Notes under the pieces: generated by a model
What the model saw: the letters and a program-made list of their open reading frames with translations, nothing else
The model's database searches: none
What the model was told of the DNA's origin: nothing
Position numbers and translations under genes: made by a program
Part shown: in pieces, positions 12,309-22,050 of the stretch
Layout: each line of letters starts with the position of its first letter
Position numbering within the stretch: the stretch's first letter is position 1
Assembly: GCF_040869045.1 (NCBI RefSeq)
Contig: NC_090324.1
Coordinates: forward strand, 57,627,346 to 57,691,345
Origin: Eurosta solidaginis
Lineage: Eukaryota; Arthropoda; Insecta; Diptera; Tephritidae
Length of the DNA stretch: 64,000 nt
Direction of reading: 5' to 3'

Positions 12309-12985
12309 AGAAAAAGAGTATTATATAATTGTTTTCTGAACAATTGTATAAGACTCTTTGTTCGCGTTTTAAATGATTTTCGCATTTTACCTTAAGTTGA
12401 TATTGTAGTGAAAGAGGTTGTGTAATTTGTTTTTAATTTGCTGACCTTGATACTTTTATTATTTTTACATTTTATATGTATATTTTTTTTCAATATTTTG
12501 TAAAAATTTTTTTTCTCAAAATTTTAAATTTTACGATTATTTTACGTATAGGAAAAAATTTTAAATTTAACAATTATTTTACTTATTTATATATTCTATT
12601 TATTGTATTTATTTTATAGCCGGATTTTAAATGTGTGCACTCACTTAAAATCTGCTTGTCTTTAGAAATTTTTATTAACTTACCGAGTAAATTGGAATGC
12701 TTATTTTACGATTATGTCAAAAAATGTTTTAAGTGGGTTTAAGCCTATTCTTATGGACTACTATTTCCTTATTTTTATTATCATTATTTAGTAAATTATG
12801 CAAACTATTTTCCTATTAATATTTTCTAATCTATTGGGGTTAAAGTGAAGTATTATCCTAATATGTAAAAATATGACCTTATGAGACCTAGGCAATAAAT
12901 GATTGTATTTATTTTATTTTATTAAATCAGTTATGTATATTATTCAAGCAAAAAAGATTTTTTTTTCACTTGACCTTTTTCTTTT

Positions 12986-13330
12986 TCATTCATAATAATG
13001 TAAATCTGTAATAAATTGTGTAGACAATAGATGGGTTGCTGATGGAAGAGCGGGGTAGCTATGTATTGATAGTAGTTCTGTTAATTGATGAGTGGAAGGT
13101 ACAGTGGGTGTAAAGAAAAATGTTCCGTATCTTTTAAATGTTATTTTTATATTTTCGATAATTTCCCTATTTTCCAGCAATATATTTGATCTTATGTGTC
13201 ATGAGATTTCTGCGGCGGCCACCAAGACAGAATCTTCATGACTTTTATGAAGAATTATTTTTATTTCTATACCGAGATTGTCACTTGCACAACCTCTTTG
13301 GTTAGTGCAATTATTTGATCTTTGAGAACT
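12986..13330 (-). pseudogene. integrase zinc-finger remnant
   Basis: Minus-strand frames near 13270-13180 read ILHKSHEDS, then a stop, and continue at 13180 as NREIIENIKITF. This resembles the H-x-H and following helix of a gypsy integrase N-terminal finger. The homologous segment at 3600-3690 keeps ILHKYHDDPIWEGHPENR. The downstream part to 12986 has no further recognisable integrase. Broken. Confidence 0.45.
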
Positions 13331-13753
13331 TGGGTACCAATTATTAATTTATAAATTAGCCTACTGCAGTAAATATTCAATTATTTTCACCAATTTTTCC
13401 CTCAGGACAACTGTGTTTTCCTTATAAATTTCAAGCCCTGAATTGCCGGCATTTCTTTTATGCCTGGTCGAATATTGTCCTAAGTCAATAACTTCCTCAA
13501 CAATCTGGTTGCTTGAAAATTTTCTACGCTACCATTTTTCTATCCTAAGATGAAAATGAGCGCGACTAGTCTTTTATTGCAAATTTATATAGCGCTTTAT
13601 TATATATATATATATATATATGTTCTCTTTGTGACTTTTTCTTCATGCTTGTTGTTATGGGCTGGTTTATTTTTTTCTTTTTTTCTTTTTTGTGTATTTG
13701 GCGTATCTCCACTGGCACGGTGTTTTTTTTTTTTCAGGTATAACTTGAAAGAA

Positions 13754-13957
13754 TTATTCTTTTTGGTATACATTTTCGACCGTGCTAGCCTTCGTGGTTG
13801 GTATTTCCATGTGAACTACTGTGAGTTTTTGGAATTGCTTCCTGATTTCTTTGTTTTTAAAGATATCAGGAGCTTTCATGGGATTTATGCAGATTCTTGA
13901 TTTGCCGTTGAATTTAGGCGGGGCTAATAAAGCTGTCTTTACTGTCAATTGAGACAC
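13754..13957 (-). CDS. short ORF of unknown function in LTR element
   Basis: A 67-residue ORF, MSQLTVKTALLAPPKF at the N terminus, rich in Lys and Thr, without an obvious membrane segment or motif. It lies 80 bases downstream of the membrane ORF in the same direction. A weakly similar, stop-ridden reading exists in copy 1 near 4260-4000. It could be the N-terminal end of a once longer protein. Confidence 0.3.
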   Translation of the reverse strand: MSQLTVKTALLAPPKFNGKSRICINPMKAPDIFKNKEIRKQFQKLTVVHMEIPTTKASTVENVYQKE

Positions 13958-14037
13958 TTGTAGGTTACTTTTACTTGACTTGTATATTGCTCTTCCTCAA
14001 TTTTGAGTTTGGAAATTTGGACATAGAAAAAAAATTT

Positions 14038-14304
14038 TTAGACGCGCTGTTGCACGTTATTAATTTGCCTATATTTAATTTTCATATAGTTTTTAAGAAT
14101 AGCGGCTATCGTTATGATTAATAGCCCTATCGTGCATATTAAAGCACCTAGCCAAATGTCTGTAGTTTTTGTGTCCACTTGGGCTTGTGGCTCATATTTA
14201 ACCAATTTGTTGTCAACTGTTTCCTCTTCAGAGGTTTCTTTGCTGAATTCATAGCCAGCTATGGCTATCAAAATGCCTTGGGCTATTTTTGTCCACCAAG
14301 ACAT
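14038..14304 (-). CDS. small two-segment membrane protein of LTR element
   Basis: An 88-residue ORF starting MSWWTKIAQG. A short hydrophobic segment (GILIAIAGY, residues about 10-18) is followed by an acidic middle (SKETSEEE, about 21-28). A strong membrane segment (IWLGALICTIGLLIITIAAIL, about 50-70) follows, and then a basic tail (KNYMKIKYR). The layout suggests an integral membrane protein. A decayed homologue occurs at 4357-4539 in the same position relative to the primer-binding site and integrase remnant, so it belongs to the element. I do not recognise a named family; it does not resemble Gag, Pol or a full Env. It is the longest intact ORF left in this element. Confidence 0.55.
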   Translation of the reverse strand: MSWWTKIAQGILIAIAGYEFSKETSEEETVDNKLVKYEPQAQVDTKTTDIWLGALICTIGLLIITIAAILKNYMKIKYRQINNVQQRV

Positions 14305-15305
14305 TTTGAAATATAATTATCTTCCTGCTTCTATGAGTAATGAACTAAATTTAAATTTTTAATAAAATTTTTCGATTTTATTTTTTCATCCTATGCATTC
14401 CATTTTACTTTTATTATTTTTCATTACTTAGTTGAAATAAAAGTTTTAAGAGAACTTTTGTTGGAAAAATGTGTTTAATTTTAGCATTTTGATGTAATTT
14501 TTTTTTCAATTTACACAATATTTTAAAAATTAGTTTTTATGCCATTTTTAATTAATGTTATAGAAACTACTGTTCAAAATTTTCTAAAACTTTTGATTTT
14601 CCCAAAAAAAAATTTTTCTGAAGTTAATATTTTAACATTTCTTGTTTTATTAAAATTGAAATCGATTTTTTTTTGAATTTACTTTACAGAGTGTTGTCTA
14701 AAATTAGATTTTATTCTTCTCTTTTTTTTCGGTTTAGTTTGTGTCATTTTCAAAGCTGACATCAAACTTTTGAAAAAAATTTGTTCATCTTATCATATTT
14801 ATAAAAAATGCCTAAGCAAAAACTTTCGTTTTTGCTAATGGTTTACCGTCCATAAAGGCCGCCCAATTTGTTTCTAAATTTTATACTTATACTTTATATT
14901 GCTGCCAATTTTGCTGTCGCCTCAAATGGTACGCCGCCAATTGATAATATATCTTCCGGTCCCGTTTTGCTATTAAATTGCCCAATTTATTCCACCCTTT
15001 TATGCGTTGTAGAGGATACCATGAAATACGTAGCCATATATGTATGAAGGACGTAAATATGTAAATATGTCAGCATTGCTTGTCCGCTGGTTGTTTGAAA
15101 ATAGTTCCTTGGTTTGTGTTTGTGATTGCGTTTGCGGATGCGTTATCGGTTTTGTCCTTTCAAAGTGTAAGTTTTTCCAATTTGGCAGGATCTTTTATTT
15201 TTTATTTATTTATTGTCCTGCTTTTCAAACTGGCGGAATTTCTTCCAGTCAGATCGTCTTAGCAATATTTGCTTGTTCAGCAAATTTTTATGCTTATTAA
15301 GGATC

Positions 15306-15323
15306 GGACTGGCAGGATCGCCA
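15306..15323 (-). other. primer-binding site
   Basis: Minus-strand TGGCGATCCTGCCAGTCC begins at the base after the LTR end (TTTTCA). TGG matches a tRNA CCA end. The priming tRNA was not identified. Confidence 0.65.
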
Positions 15324-15939
15324 TGAAAATTTAAAATAATAATAAGTGTATTGACTTTGGTAGTTAGATCAAAATTGTCTTTGTTACAAAAATTCTTTCC
15401 CTTTTTATAGCTAATTACTTAACCTACACATTTATAAATATCCTAACACTAACAACTAAAAATAAGTACATTTGTATTACTGAACATATATGTAGATTTG
15501 TATTGCTATGCATATATGTAGATTTGTATTAATATGCATACATGTGGTATATGTAGATTTGTATTGCTATGCATATATGTAGATTGGTATTGCTATGCAT
15601 ATATGTATATTTGTATTACTATGCATGCATGTAGATTTGTATGCGAAGTCAGCAGTTCGATATTCATGTGTAATGTGAATATTTGGTTAATTCATATTAT
15701 TGGTTGTATGTAAATATTTTGGTGACAAACTAATATAAGCATAATTTGTGATTCGTGAACTGACAAGGGATTCATATTCGGCATTCCATTGATGTTAGCT
15801 AACCGCTGTGTGAGTTCAAAGTAATTTATGTCTTATGAAATTGTAATATGATTATGCTATTAAATGTATTGGCATAGAAGTTCATGATGCGTAAGGCCGT
15901 AAATGTATTGCATAGGTGGGCATGACGCATAATGCTACA
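15324..15939 (-). repeat. 5' LTR
   Basis: 616 bp, near-identical to 11681-12297, including the 26-bp internal array (about 15485-15640). On the minus strand it runs from TGTAGCATTATGCG to TTTTCA and is followed at once by the primer-binding site. Confidence 0.88.
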
Positions 15940-16250
15940 CTTTTATGATAACGTGCATACTATTTTCACATATTTCCCAATAAATTAAATCAAGGAACTA
16001 CATTTATAGAATCAGTAATAACGAAGGCGAATTCACTACCAAGTGTTGCTATCCCAACAGCTGATTGCTTGTTCTTCTTCGTTTTTTTTTTCGCCGTGAG
16101 CTGTGGGATGCCAATTGAATGTCAGTAATAAAATGTTAAGATATTTTTTAAATTCACACTTGGATTCAAAAATTCTGAAGGGGCTACAGAAATTATTAAA
16201 ATTGAGTGGGTTTTTTGATAGTTCTTTAAAAAAATATTAAAAGGAACATA

Positions 16251-16533
16251 ATGAAAAAGTGCGCGGTGTGTAAGAAAAAATACGCGGTTGGAAAATGTTC
16301 ATTTTTTATGGTTCCAGCTGGTGAAGCCGAAATGCTGTTTTTGCCCACATTGTGCCGAGTGCAGCTTGGACAAAAAGATTTTATTTACTCTGATCACTCT
16401 TCTCGTTTGGATATGGTATGCTCAGGCAGAAAAAATAAGTTATTGGCAAAAGCTGTTCCGTTTGTACAAGTGGCATATGTTGCTAAAGACCACGGCATGC
16501 CATCCGTTGTAAATAACGAAAAGAGAGACTTTG
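16251..16533 (+). pseudogene. THAP-like domain exon, probably decayed
   Basis: The ORF begins MKKCAVCKKK. C4 and C7, SFFMVP (17-22), YSDH (46-49) and KLLAKAVPF (63-71) match the order of a THAP zinc finger: C-x2-C, an F-P motif, C-x2-H and a terminal AVP. The Cys of the C-x2-H pair is Tyr46, so zinc binding is probably lost. A good splice donor (GTAAGT at 16534) interrupts the frame just before the stop, so this looks like a first coding exon. THAP domains occur in P-element and Kolobok transposases and in host transcription factors. No downstream exon was recognised, so the source is open. Confidence 0.4.
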
Positions 16534-16639
16534 TGTAAGTAATTTAACTTTTGGTTTCCTAGAACTAAGAAAGTATATTTTACTATATTAATTATGGAAA
16601 TAAGTCCCCCAAATACACAAGCAATAAATACATGCATTA

Positions 16640-17143
16640 CCGAGGATAACGTGCAACCGAAGTAAAGAAAAATATATATGAGTCATTATTTTACAAATCG
16701 AACAACTTTTGAGATTTCATAATTTTGATTCGGCTAAAACTTTTTTTTAAGTTGATCGCACGAAATAAGCAAATACTTGTATCAGGATTTCCTCGAAAAA
16801 TTTTTTTTTAGAAATCTGCATGTGATCAGATTCGATGGGTAAGCAAACTTGCCCGATTCAAAATGCTATATCTTTGGTTCCACTCGTCGCATCTTATTAA
16901 TTTTTGTTTTATTTTGAAGGTAACAATATTTAATTTATAACCGCCTTAAAAAATATTTAATTTTATAAAATCAAAATAATGAATAAAAAATGAATTTTTA
17001 AAATAATTATTACATACTGTTTTCCCCCACGAGTATTTTCGAAAATATATATATAATATGCGATACACTTTCATTTAAAAAACCAATTTTTTATTTAAAG
17101 TTGGAAAATTTTGTGGTTCGAAAGATACTAACTCATTTCTGAC
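16640..17143. other. AT-rich stretch, nothing recognised
   Basis: No ORF, repeat or motif supportable between the THAP-like exon and the Harbinger element; probably intronic or intergenic. Confidence 0.4.
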
Positions 17144-17146
17144 CTG

Positions 17147-18048
17147 GGGGCCTACTCTGTATTGCGATGCGAAAGGCAGTGCGATGCGAAAATAAATTGC
17201 GATGCGAAAGGTAATTGGAATTCTGTAGCGCTATCGCATGGCTAACAATGTCGCTTTTTTATTTTTCGCTAATTTTTTGCTTGAGTATGCATCACTGACC
17301 AAACGTCAAAGAAAGAGAACAAAAGAAACAAGGCGATTACAATTTCGGCAAACGATTAATTTTTGTTGAACAAATTAAAAAATGGATTCTGTAGCATTAT
17401 GGGTCGATTTAAATGAAGAAAGGATTGATAGGAGGATTATAAGAGACAACTCCAACTTTATGAATCTCAGCGATCAAAGGTAATTTAAACGTTGCAAAAT
17501 TACTCATTCATATACTATTGCTTTATGTTCTATTCATTAGTTTTGTGCAGAATTTTCGGCTTAATAAGGAAGCCTTTTTGTATGTGCTAAATAGCATTAA
17601 AAGTGAGTTGAAAACTTCACGGAGAGCAACGGCAGTTCCTGAAATAATAAAAGTTTCTACAACGTTGAAGTTGTTTTCGCGTTGGGTGTTTTAAGTAACC
17701 CATTGGCCAAATCTGGGTGTATTGTCATGAAGTCCATGATTGTCCTATATATTTTTAAAGGAATGTACAATGAATATAAAGATATCAACTTCAAAAATCA
17801 TCAATTAATACTTACATATTTGAATAGTGCGAATGCCTATTACTTGTAGCAAGAAATGCGAAAACGAATGCTGTTTGCCATTCGCTTTCGCTATACAGAG
17901 TACTGGCAATGCGAAAAGGGATAAAAATTGCGAATGGGCAAAATGTCAATGCGAAAGTCAAAATATACATGGGAATGTCAATATACAGAGTACCGATTTG
18001 GCGATTTCACGTATTTTTTCTTTCGCATCGCAATACAGTGTAGGCCCC
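17147..18048 (+). mobile_element. short PIF/Harbinger DNA transposon derivative
   Basis: The ends form inverted repeats of about 30 bases beginning GGGGCCTAC, followed by one variable base and then CTGTATTGCGATGCGAAAG, with that single mismatch. They are flanked by the 3-base duplication CTG (17144-17146 and 18049-18051), the size expected for PIF/Harbinger. Several extra (C)GATGCGAAA or AATGCGAAA copies lie just inside both ends and could be transposase-binding sites. The 902-bp length and an incomplete transposase show that it is non-autonomous. Confidence 0.85.
17382..17694 (+). pseudogene. Harbinger transposase N-terminus, two exons, truncated
   Basis: The ATG at 17382 opens MDSVALWVDLNEE and reads to LSDQ. 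An intron (GT at 17480, AG at 17539-17540) joins it to SFVQNFRLNKEAFLYVLNSI and KTSRRATAVPEIIKVSTTLK, ending with a stop at 17692-17694. F-x-x-x-FR(L/M)xKxxF followed by (A/V)Pxxx(K/Q)(V/L)xxTLxxF is the N-terminal signature of HARBI1-type transposases. The DDE catalytic domain is absent, so the product cannot transpose. Confidence 0.7.
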
Positions 18049-18295
18049 CTGGCCTCGAGCAACTTGCTTACATTTACTTGCAACAGGTACGTGCTACAAT
18101 TGTATACAGCCAACGTCTGCCTGTGTATGCATGCATGTTCAACTTAACTCCACATACATACATATGTATGTATATGTATGTACTTGTAAACAAACCTACT
18201 AATCACTTAGCAGGTAGCTAGTATTTGTGCTTTACCAAATCATTATTGTAGTACAATAGGCAATAGAATACAAATAAATAACAATTTCTATTTTT

Positions 18296-20858
18296 ATACT
18301 CAGTTGATCAGAGCTCACAGAGTATATAAGTTTGATTGGATAACGGTTGGTTGTACAGGTATAAAGGAATAGAGATAGATATATACTTCCATATATCAAA
18401 ATCATTAGGATCGAAAAAAAATTTAATTGAGTCATGTCCGTCCGTCCGTCCGTCCGTTAACACGATAACTTGAGTAAATTTTGAGGTATCTTAATGAAAT
18501 TTGGTATGTAAGTTCCTGAGCACTCATCTCAGATCGCTATTTAAAATGAACGATATCGGACTATAACCACGCCCACTTTCTCGATATCGAAAATTTCGAA
18601 AAACCGAAAAAGTGCGATAACTCATTACAAAAGACAGATAAAGCGACGAAACTTGGTAGATGGGTTGACGTTATGACGCAGAATAGAAAATTAGTAAGAT
18701 TTTGGACAATGGGCGTGGCCCCGCCCACTTTTACAAGAAGGTAATTTAAAAGTTTTGCAAGCTGTAATTTGGCAGTCGTTGAAGATATCATGATGAAATT
18801 TGGCAGGAACGTTACTCCTATTACTATATATACGTTTAATAAAATTAGCAAAACGGGGAAGGACAACGCCCACTTCAAAAAAAAAATTTTTTTTAAAGTA
18901 AAATTTTAACAAAAATTTAATATCTTAACAGTATATAAGTAAATTATGGCAACATTCAACTCCAGTAATGATATGGTGCAACAAAATACAAAAATAAAAG
19001 AAAATTTCAAAATGGGCGTGGCTCCGCCCTTTTTCATTTAATTTGTCTAGGATACTTTTAATGCCATAAGTCGAACAAAAATTTACCAATCCTTTTGAAA
19101 TTTGGTAGAGGCATAGATTTTATGACGTTAACTTTTTCTGTAAAAATGTGCGAAATCGGTTTAAGCCACGCCCAGTTTTTTATACACAGTCGTCCGTCTG
19201 TCCTTCCTAATGGCCGTTAACACGATAACTTGAGTAAACTTCGACATATATTTACTGAACTTAGTTCACGTACTTAACTGAACTCACTTTATCTTGGTAT
19301 AAAAAATGAACGAAATCCGACTATGACCACGCCCACTTTTTCGATATCGAAAATTACGAAAACGAAAAAAATGCCATAGTTCTATACCAGATACGAAAAA
19401 AGGGATGAAACATGGTAATTGGATTGGTTTATTGACGCGAAATATAACTTTAGAAAAAACTTTGTAAAATGGTTGTGACACCTACCATATTAAGTAGAAG
19501 AAAATGAAAAGTTCTGCAGGGCGAAATAAAAAACCCTTGAAATCTTGGCAGGTATTACATATATAAATAAAATAGCGGTATACAACAGATGATGTTCTGG
19601 GTCATCCTGGTCCACATTTTGGTCGATATCTGGAAAACGCCTTCACATATACAACTACCACCACTCCCTTTTAAAACTCTCATTAATACCTTTAATTTGA
19701 TACCAATATCGTACAAACACGTTCTAGAGTCACCCCTGGTCCACCTTTATGGCGATATCTCGAAAAGGCGTCCACATATAGAACGAAGGCCCACTCCCTT
19801 TTAAAAATACTCATTAACACCTTTCATTTGATACCCATATCGTACAAAGAAAGTCTAGAGTCACCCCGCGTCCACCTTTATTGCGATACCTCGAAAAGGC
19901 GTACACCAATAGAACTAAGGACCACTCCTTTTTAAAATACCCATTAACACCTTTCGTTTAATACCGATATTGTACAAACGTATTCTAGATTTATCCCTGG
20001 TCCACCTTTATGGCGATATATCGAAAAGGTGGCCACCTATACAACTACCACCACTCCCTTTTAAAACCCTCATTAATACCTTTAATTTGATACCCATATT
20101 GTACAAACATTTTCTAGAGCCACCCCTGGTCCACCTTTTTGCCGATATTTCGAAACGGCGTCCACCTATAGAACTAAGGCCCACTCCCTTTTAAAATACT
20201 CATTAAAACCTTTCGTTTGATACCCATATTGTACAAACGGATTCCTGAGTCACCCCTTTATAGCGATATCTCGAAAAGGCCACCACCTATACAACTACCT
20301 CCACTTCCTTTTAAAATCCTCATTAATACCTTTAATTTGATACCCATACCGTACAAACAAATTCTAGGGTCACCCCTGGTCCACCTTTATGGCGATATCT
20401 CGAAACGGCGTCCACCTATGGAACTAAGGATCACTCCCTTTTAAAATAATCGTTAACACCTTTCTTCTGATACCCATATTGTCCAAACAAATTCTAGGGT
20501 CACCCCTGGTCCACCTTTATGGAGATATCTCGAAACGGCGTCCACCTATGGAACTAAGGATTACTCCCTTTTAAAATACTCATTAACACCTTTCATTTGA
20601 TACCCATAACGTACAAACAAATTCTAGAGTCAACCCTGATCCACCTAAATGGCGTCCACCTATAGAGCTATGGCCCACTCCCTCATAAAATACTCTTTAA
20701 TGCCTTTCATTTGATACACATGTCATACAAACACATTCCAGGGTTTCCCTCGCTTCATTTTCCTACATTGTGATTTTCCCTTATTTTGTCTCCATAGCTC
20801 TCAACTGAGTATGTAATGTTCGGTTACACCCGAACTTTGCCTTCCTTACTTGTTTTAG
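18296..20858. mobile_element. 2.5-kb noncoding fly repeat element with periodic halves
   Basis: ATACTCAGTTGA (18296-18307) and its reverse complement TCAACTGAGTAT (20801-20812) bracket the element. Beyond the right one is a 6-base-stem hairpin GTTCGGTTACACCCGAAC (20819-20836). The left half contains a (CCGT)n run (about 18436-18457) and six CCACGCCCAC-type blocks spaced 145-161 bp. The right half is a 130-bp tandem array. There is no coding capacity. I recall near-identical sequence as very abundant in tephritid and some drosophilid genomes. The class is unresolved; a non-autonomous Helitron-like element is one possibility. Confidence 0.6.
19608..20760. repeat. 130-bp tandem repeat, about nine units
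   Basis: TGGTCCACCTTTATGGCGAT and variants recur at about 19608, 19738, 19868, 19998, 20127, 20251, 20377, 20507 and 20637. Each is followed by TCTCGAAA, a CCACCTATA block, CCACTCCCTTTTAAAA, CATTAA-ACC and TTTGATACCCATA. Spacing is 129-130 bp except around 20251, where a short deletion is present. Alternate units differ (ACAACTACCACCACT versus GAACTAAGGCCCACT). Confidence 0.88.
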
Positions 20859-20967
20859 TTATTTTTAAAATGTATTTACATACATATATTATTGAAAATA
20901 GAATGGGAATGCACACTTCAAAACCGTCGTAAAAAAATATGTATATGTGTATGTGTGTTTAGATACT

Positions 20968-21697
20968 TACTTACTTACTTAATTGGCGCTTAACCGTATA
21001 AACGGTTATGGCCGTCCAACAAGGCGCGCCAGTCGCTCCTTCGCTCCGCCAACCGGCGCCAATTGGTCACACCAAGGGAGTTTAAATCGTTTTCCACCTG
21101 GTCCTTCCAACGGAGTGGGGGCCGCCCTCTACCTCTGCTTCCATAGGCGGGTTCCGATAGAAACACTTTCTTGGCCGGAGCATCATCTTTCATTCGCATA
21201 ACATGGCCTAGCCAGCGCAGCCGCTGCGTTTTAATTCGCTGGACTATGTTGATGTCTGCGTATAGCTCGTACAGCTCATCATTAAATCTTCTTCGATACT
21301 CGCCATCGCCAACGCGTAGAGGTCCATAAATCTTTCGAAGAACTTTTCTCTCGAACACTCCCAAAGCCGCTTCATCTGCTGTTGTCATGGTCCATGCTTC
21401 TGCCCCATATAGCAGGACGGGTACGATAAGTGACTTGTAGAGTATGATTTTCGTTCGCCGAGAGAGGACTTTACTTTTCAATTGCCTACCTAGTCCAAAG
21501 TAGCATTTATTGGCAAGATTGATTCTTCGCTGGATTTCAGTGCTGATGTTGTTGCTAATGTGGATGCTGGTTCCCAAATAAACGAAGTCTTTTACTATTT
21601 CGAAATTATGGCTGCCAACAGTAGCGTGGTTGCCAAGGCGCATATGCGCTGACTCTTTGCTCGATGACAGCAGGTACTTCGTTTTGTCCTCATACTA
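20968..21697 (-). mobile_element. 5'-truncated non-LTR retrotransposon (LINE)
   Basis: A minus-strand LINE 3' end with a TAAG-repeat tail (20967-20981 region). It is flanked by the direct repeat TTTAGATACT (20958-20967 and 21698-21707). Truncation at the 5' end, a simple-repeat tail and a target duplication are the signature of target-primed reverse transcription. Confidence 0.85.
20990..21643 (-). CDS. LINE reverse transcriptase C-terminal region (fragment)
   Basis: A 217-codon open frame containing FVYLGTSI, RRINLANKCYFGL, then LYKSLIVPVLLYGAEAWTM, FERKVLRKIYGP, and RLRWLGHVMRM with a GRGRPPLRWKDQVENDL segment. These belong to the thumb and C-terminal region found after the RT palm in many insect LINEs. 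The catalytic FADD-containing palm is missing because of 5' truncation, so the product is inactive. The frame is free of stops, which suggests a fairly young insertion. Confidence 0.85.
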   Translation of the reverse strand: MRLGNHATVGSHNFEIVKDFVYLGTSIHISNNISTEIQRRINLANKCYFGLGRQLKSKVLSRRTKIILYKSLIVPVLLYGAEAWTMTTADEAALGVFERKVLRKIYGPLRVGDGEYRRRFNDELYELYADINIVQRIKTQRLRWLGHVMRMKDDAPAKKVFLSEPAYGSRGRGRPPLRWKDQVENDLNSLGVTNWRRLAERRSDWRALLDGHNRLYG

Positions 21698-21707
21698 TTT
21701 AGATACT

Positions 21708-22050
21708 ACAATGTTAAAATATAAAAAACTGTGTATTCGGAAATAAAATTTAATAATTTCTAATAATATAAAATATAATATATTTAATAAGTTATAAATT
21801 ATAATACCTACTTTTGTAAAAATAAGATTTTACAAGTTATTTTTATATTATTATAAGTAGAAAATGATCAAGTTTTATTGAACATATTCGGTCTAATATA
21901 TAAACAAACTTAAACAATATCAATTTTACAAAAATAACAAACTCAGTCTTGAAGACGGCAATTGATGTACTAATTAATTACTACAAACCGTTAAAACCAA
22001 ATTAACAATAATTTTTAATTTCATATAAATTTATATATATTTCATAATAA
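21708..22050. other. AT-rich spacer
   Basis: About 340 bases of very AT-rich sequence without ORFs or recognised repeats. Confidence 0.5.

Larger units (their letters stand above)
11681..15939 (-). mobile_element. gutted Ty3/gypsy-like LTR retrotransposon with both LTRs
   Basis: Two near-identical direct repeats (11681-12297 and 15324-15939) both begin TGAAAA and end CTACA on the plus strand. They are flanked by the 4-base duplication CTTT (11677-11680 and 15940-15943). On the minus strand a primer-binding site abuts the 5' LTR and a purine-rich tract abuts the 3' LTR. The 3.0-kb interior carries a small membrane ORF, a second short ORF and an integrase zinc-finger remnant, but no Gag, protease or reverse transcriptase. 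It is therefore a non-autonomous derivative. The integrase remnant and the 4-base duplication point to Ty3/gypsy rather than BEL/Pao (usually 5 bases). Confidence 0.85.

Noticed and set aside
13550..13900. 116-codon plus-strand ORF over a TA repeat and T runs
   Set aside because: It is antisense to the LTR element and its residues come from low-complexity sequence.
17827..18221. 106- and 97-codon plus-strand ORFs at the right end of the Harbinger element
   Set aside because: They cross the element boundary and are made of the repeated GCGAAA sites plus flanking DNA.
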